Positions 34,683 to 35,102 of a stretch of DNA of 35,102 nt are shown here, piece after piece. Source of the stretch: Crocinitomicaceae bacterium (GTDB taxonomy: Bacteria; Bacteroidota; Bacteroidia; Flavobacteriales_D; Crocinitomicaceae); the NCBI GenBank assembly GCA_030830205.1, contig JAURNL010000076.1, forward strand, positions 1 through 35,102. The letters run 5' to 3'. Every line of letters starts with the position of its first letter. Within the stretch, counting starts at the first letter, position 1. The notes under the pieces are model-generated. The model worked only from the letters and a program-made list of their open reading frames with translations. It made no database searches and was not told the DNA's origin. The translations under genes and the position numbers were made by a program.

Positions 34683-35102
34683 TTAATCAATTTTTACGAA
34701 TCCTTCATTTGCCATTGCTTGGCCCACTTTAATTAAAAAGTGATAGTTACCCGGTGCAAGATCCATCACATTGAATAGTAACTCATTTGTACCACTAGAT
34801 GAGGTGCCTTGTCTCTCAATTACAACTTGGCCCGCCTCATTTAAAAGCAAAGCCTTGTATGGTGAGATAGTAGAAGATTGGAAACGCAAGGTTACTGATT
34901 GAGCCGATGGATTTGGATATACGTTTAAATCAAAACTTGAATGCATCAATTCATCAATGGAAGCTGGAGCCTCAGTAATAGCTGGTTGATCTAATTTGAC
35001 ATCAGTGTATATTCGGTATTCTCCGGCAATAAGACTTATTGGCGCAAGTGAATTAGATACATTAATACTATCTCCGGTAAAATATTCATACCACCATCCT
35101 GC
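34683..35102 (-). CDS. Alpha-amylase C-terminus with T9SS sorting domain, N-terminus cut by window edge
   Basis: Only the last 139 residues are in the window. The first part, translated by hand (GWWYEYFTGDSINVSN, then LIAGEYRIYTDVKLDQP), matches the final beta-domain of Bacteroidota GH13 alpha-amylases, which typically reads W-x-Y-F-x-G then L-x-P-G-E-Y-R-x-Y-T. This is followed by a T9SS type A sorting domain from about FDLNVYPNPSAQSVTLRF to NYHFLIKVGQAMANEGFVKID. The protein should thus be exported across the outer membrane and act first on starch. It is the most upstream gene seen of the locus; any operon promoter lies outside the window. The catalytic domain is not visible, so the enzyme class rests on the C-terminal domain and context. 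Confidence 0.75.
   Translation of the reverse strand, partial: AGWWYEYFTGDSINVSNSLAPISLIAGEYRIYTDVKLDQPAITEAPASIDELMHSSFDLNVYPNPSAQSVTLRFQSSTISPYKALLLNEAGQVVIERQGTSSSGTNELLFNVMDLAPGNYHFLIKVGQAMANEGFVKID

Overview
The window is chromosomal DNA from a member of the phylum Bacteroidota. The main signs are a SusC/SusD pair, type IX secretion (T9SS) C-terminal sorting domains on three proteins, a MraY with the insertion typical of the phylum, and promoters of the Bacteroidota kind (TTTG, about 19 bases, TAnnTTTG) upstream of rplU and susC. The sequence is AT-rich and densely packed, with many start/stop overlaps. I cannot place it below phylum level. No rRNA, tRNA, insertion sequence or CRISPR array is visible.

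Region 1 (1-17409, minus strand) is one very long gene run read from right to left: mraZ, rsmH, ftsL, ftsI, murE, mraY, murD, ftsW, murG, murC, ftsQ, ftsA, ftsZ. It is continued without a real gap by yqeY and three methionine-salvage genes, mtnB, mtnD and mtnC; mtnC runs off the left edge. The dcw part makes lipid II, cross-links septal wall and builds the Z ring. The MurE DNPR motif indicates meso-diaminopimelate peptidoglycan. murF and ddl are not in the cluster.

Region 2 (17410-24107, plus strand) is divergent from it. An EamA-type transporter is followed by rplU-rpmA (ribosomal L21 and L27, canonical promoter and strong terminator). Then comes an overlapping four-gene run: lnt, a T9SS-exported CotH protein, a small lipoprotein with a carboxypeptidase-regulatory-like domain, and a DUF2490-like outer-membrane beta-barrel candidate.

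Region 3 (24130-35102, minus strand) is a starch/maltodextrin utilisation locus, read right to left: the C-terminal end of a T9SS-exported alpha-amylase (runs off the right edge), a second CotH protein, a GH13 neopullulanase/cyclomaltodextrinase-type enzyme, a GH31 enzyme, susC and susD. susC has its own promoter with a palindrome over the -33 element. susD is interrupted by a one-base frameshift near 24430, and a terminator follows it directly, so no SusE-like gene is present. Inferred roles: exported amylase cuts starch, SusC/D take up oligosaccharides, and GH13 and GH31 enzymes process them. The best leads are the two CotH contexts, the broken susD, and 10-bp-periodic MraZ-box-like repeats around the mraZ promoter.
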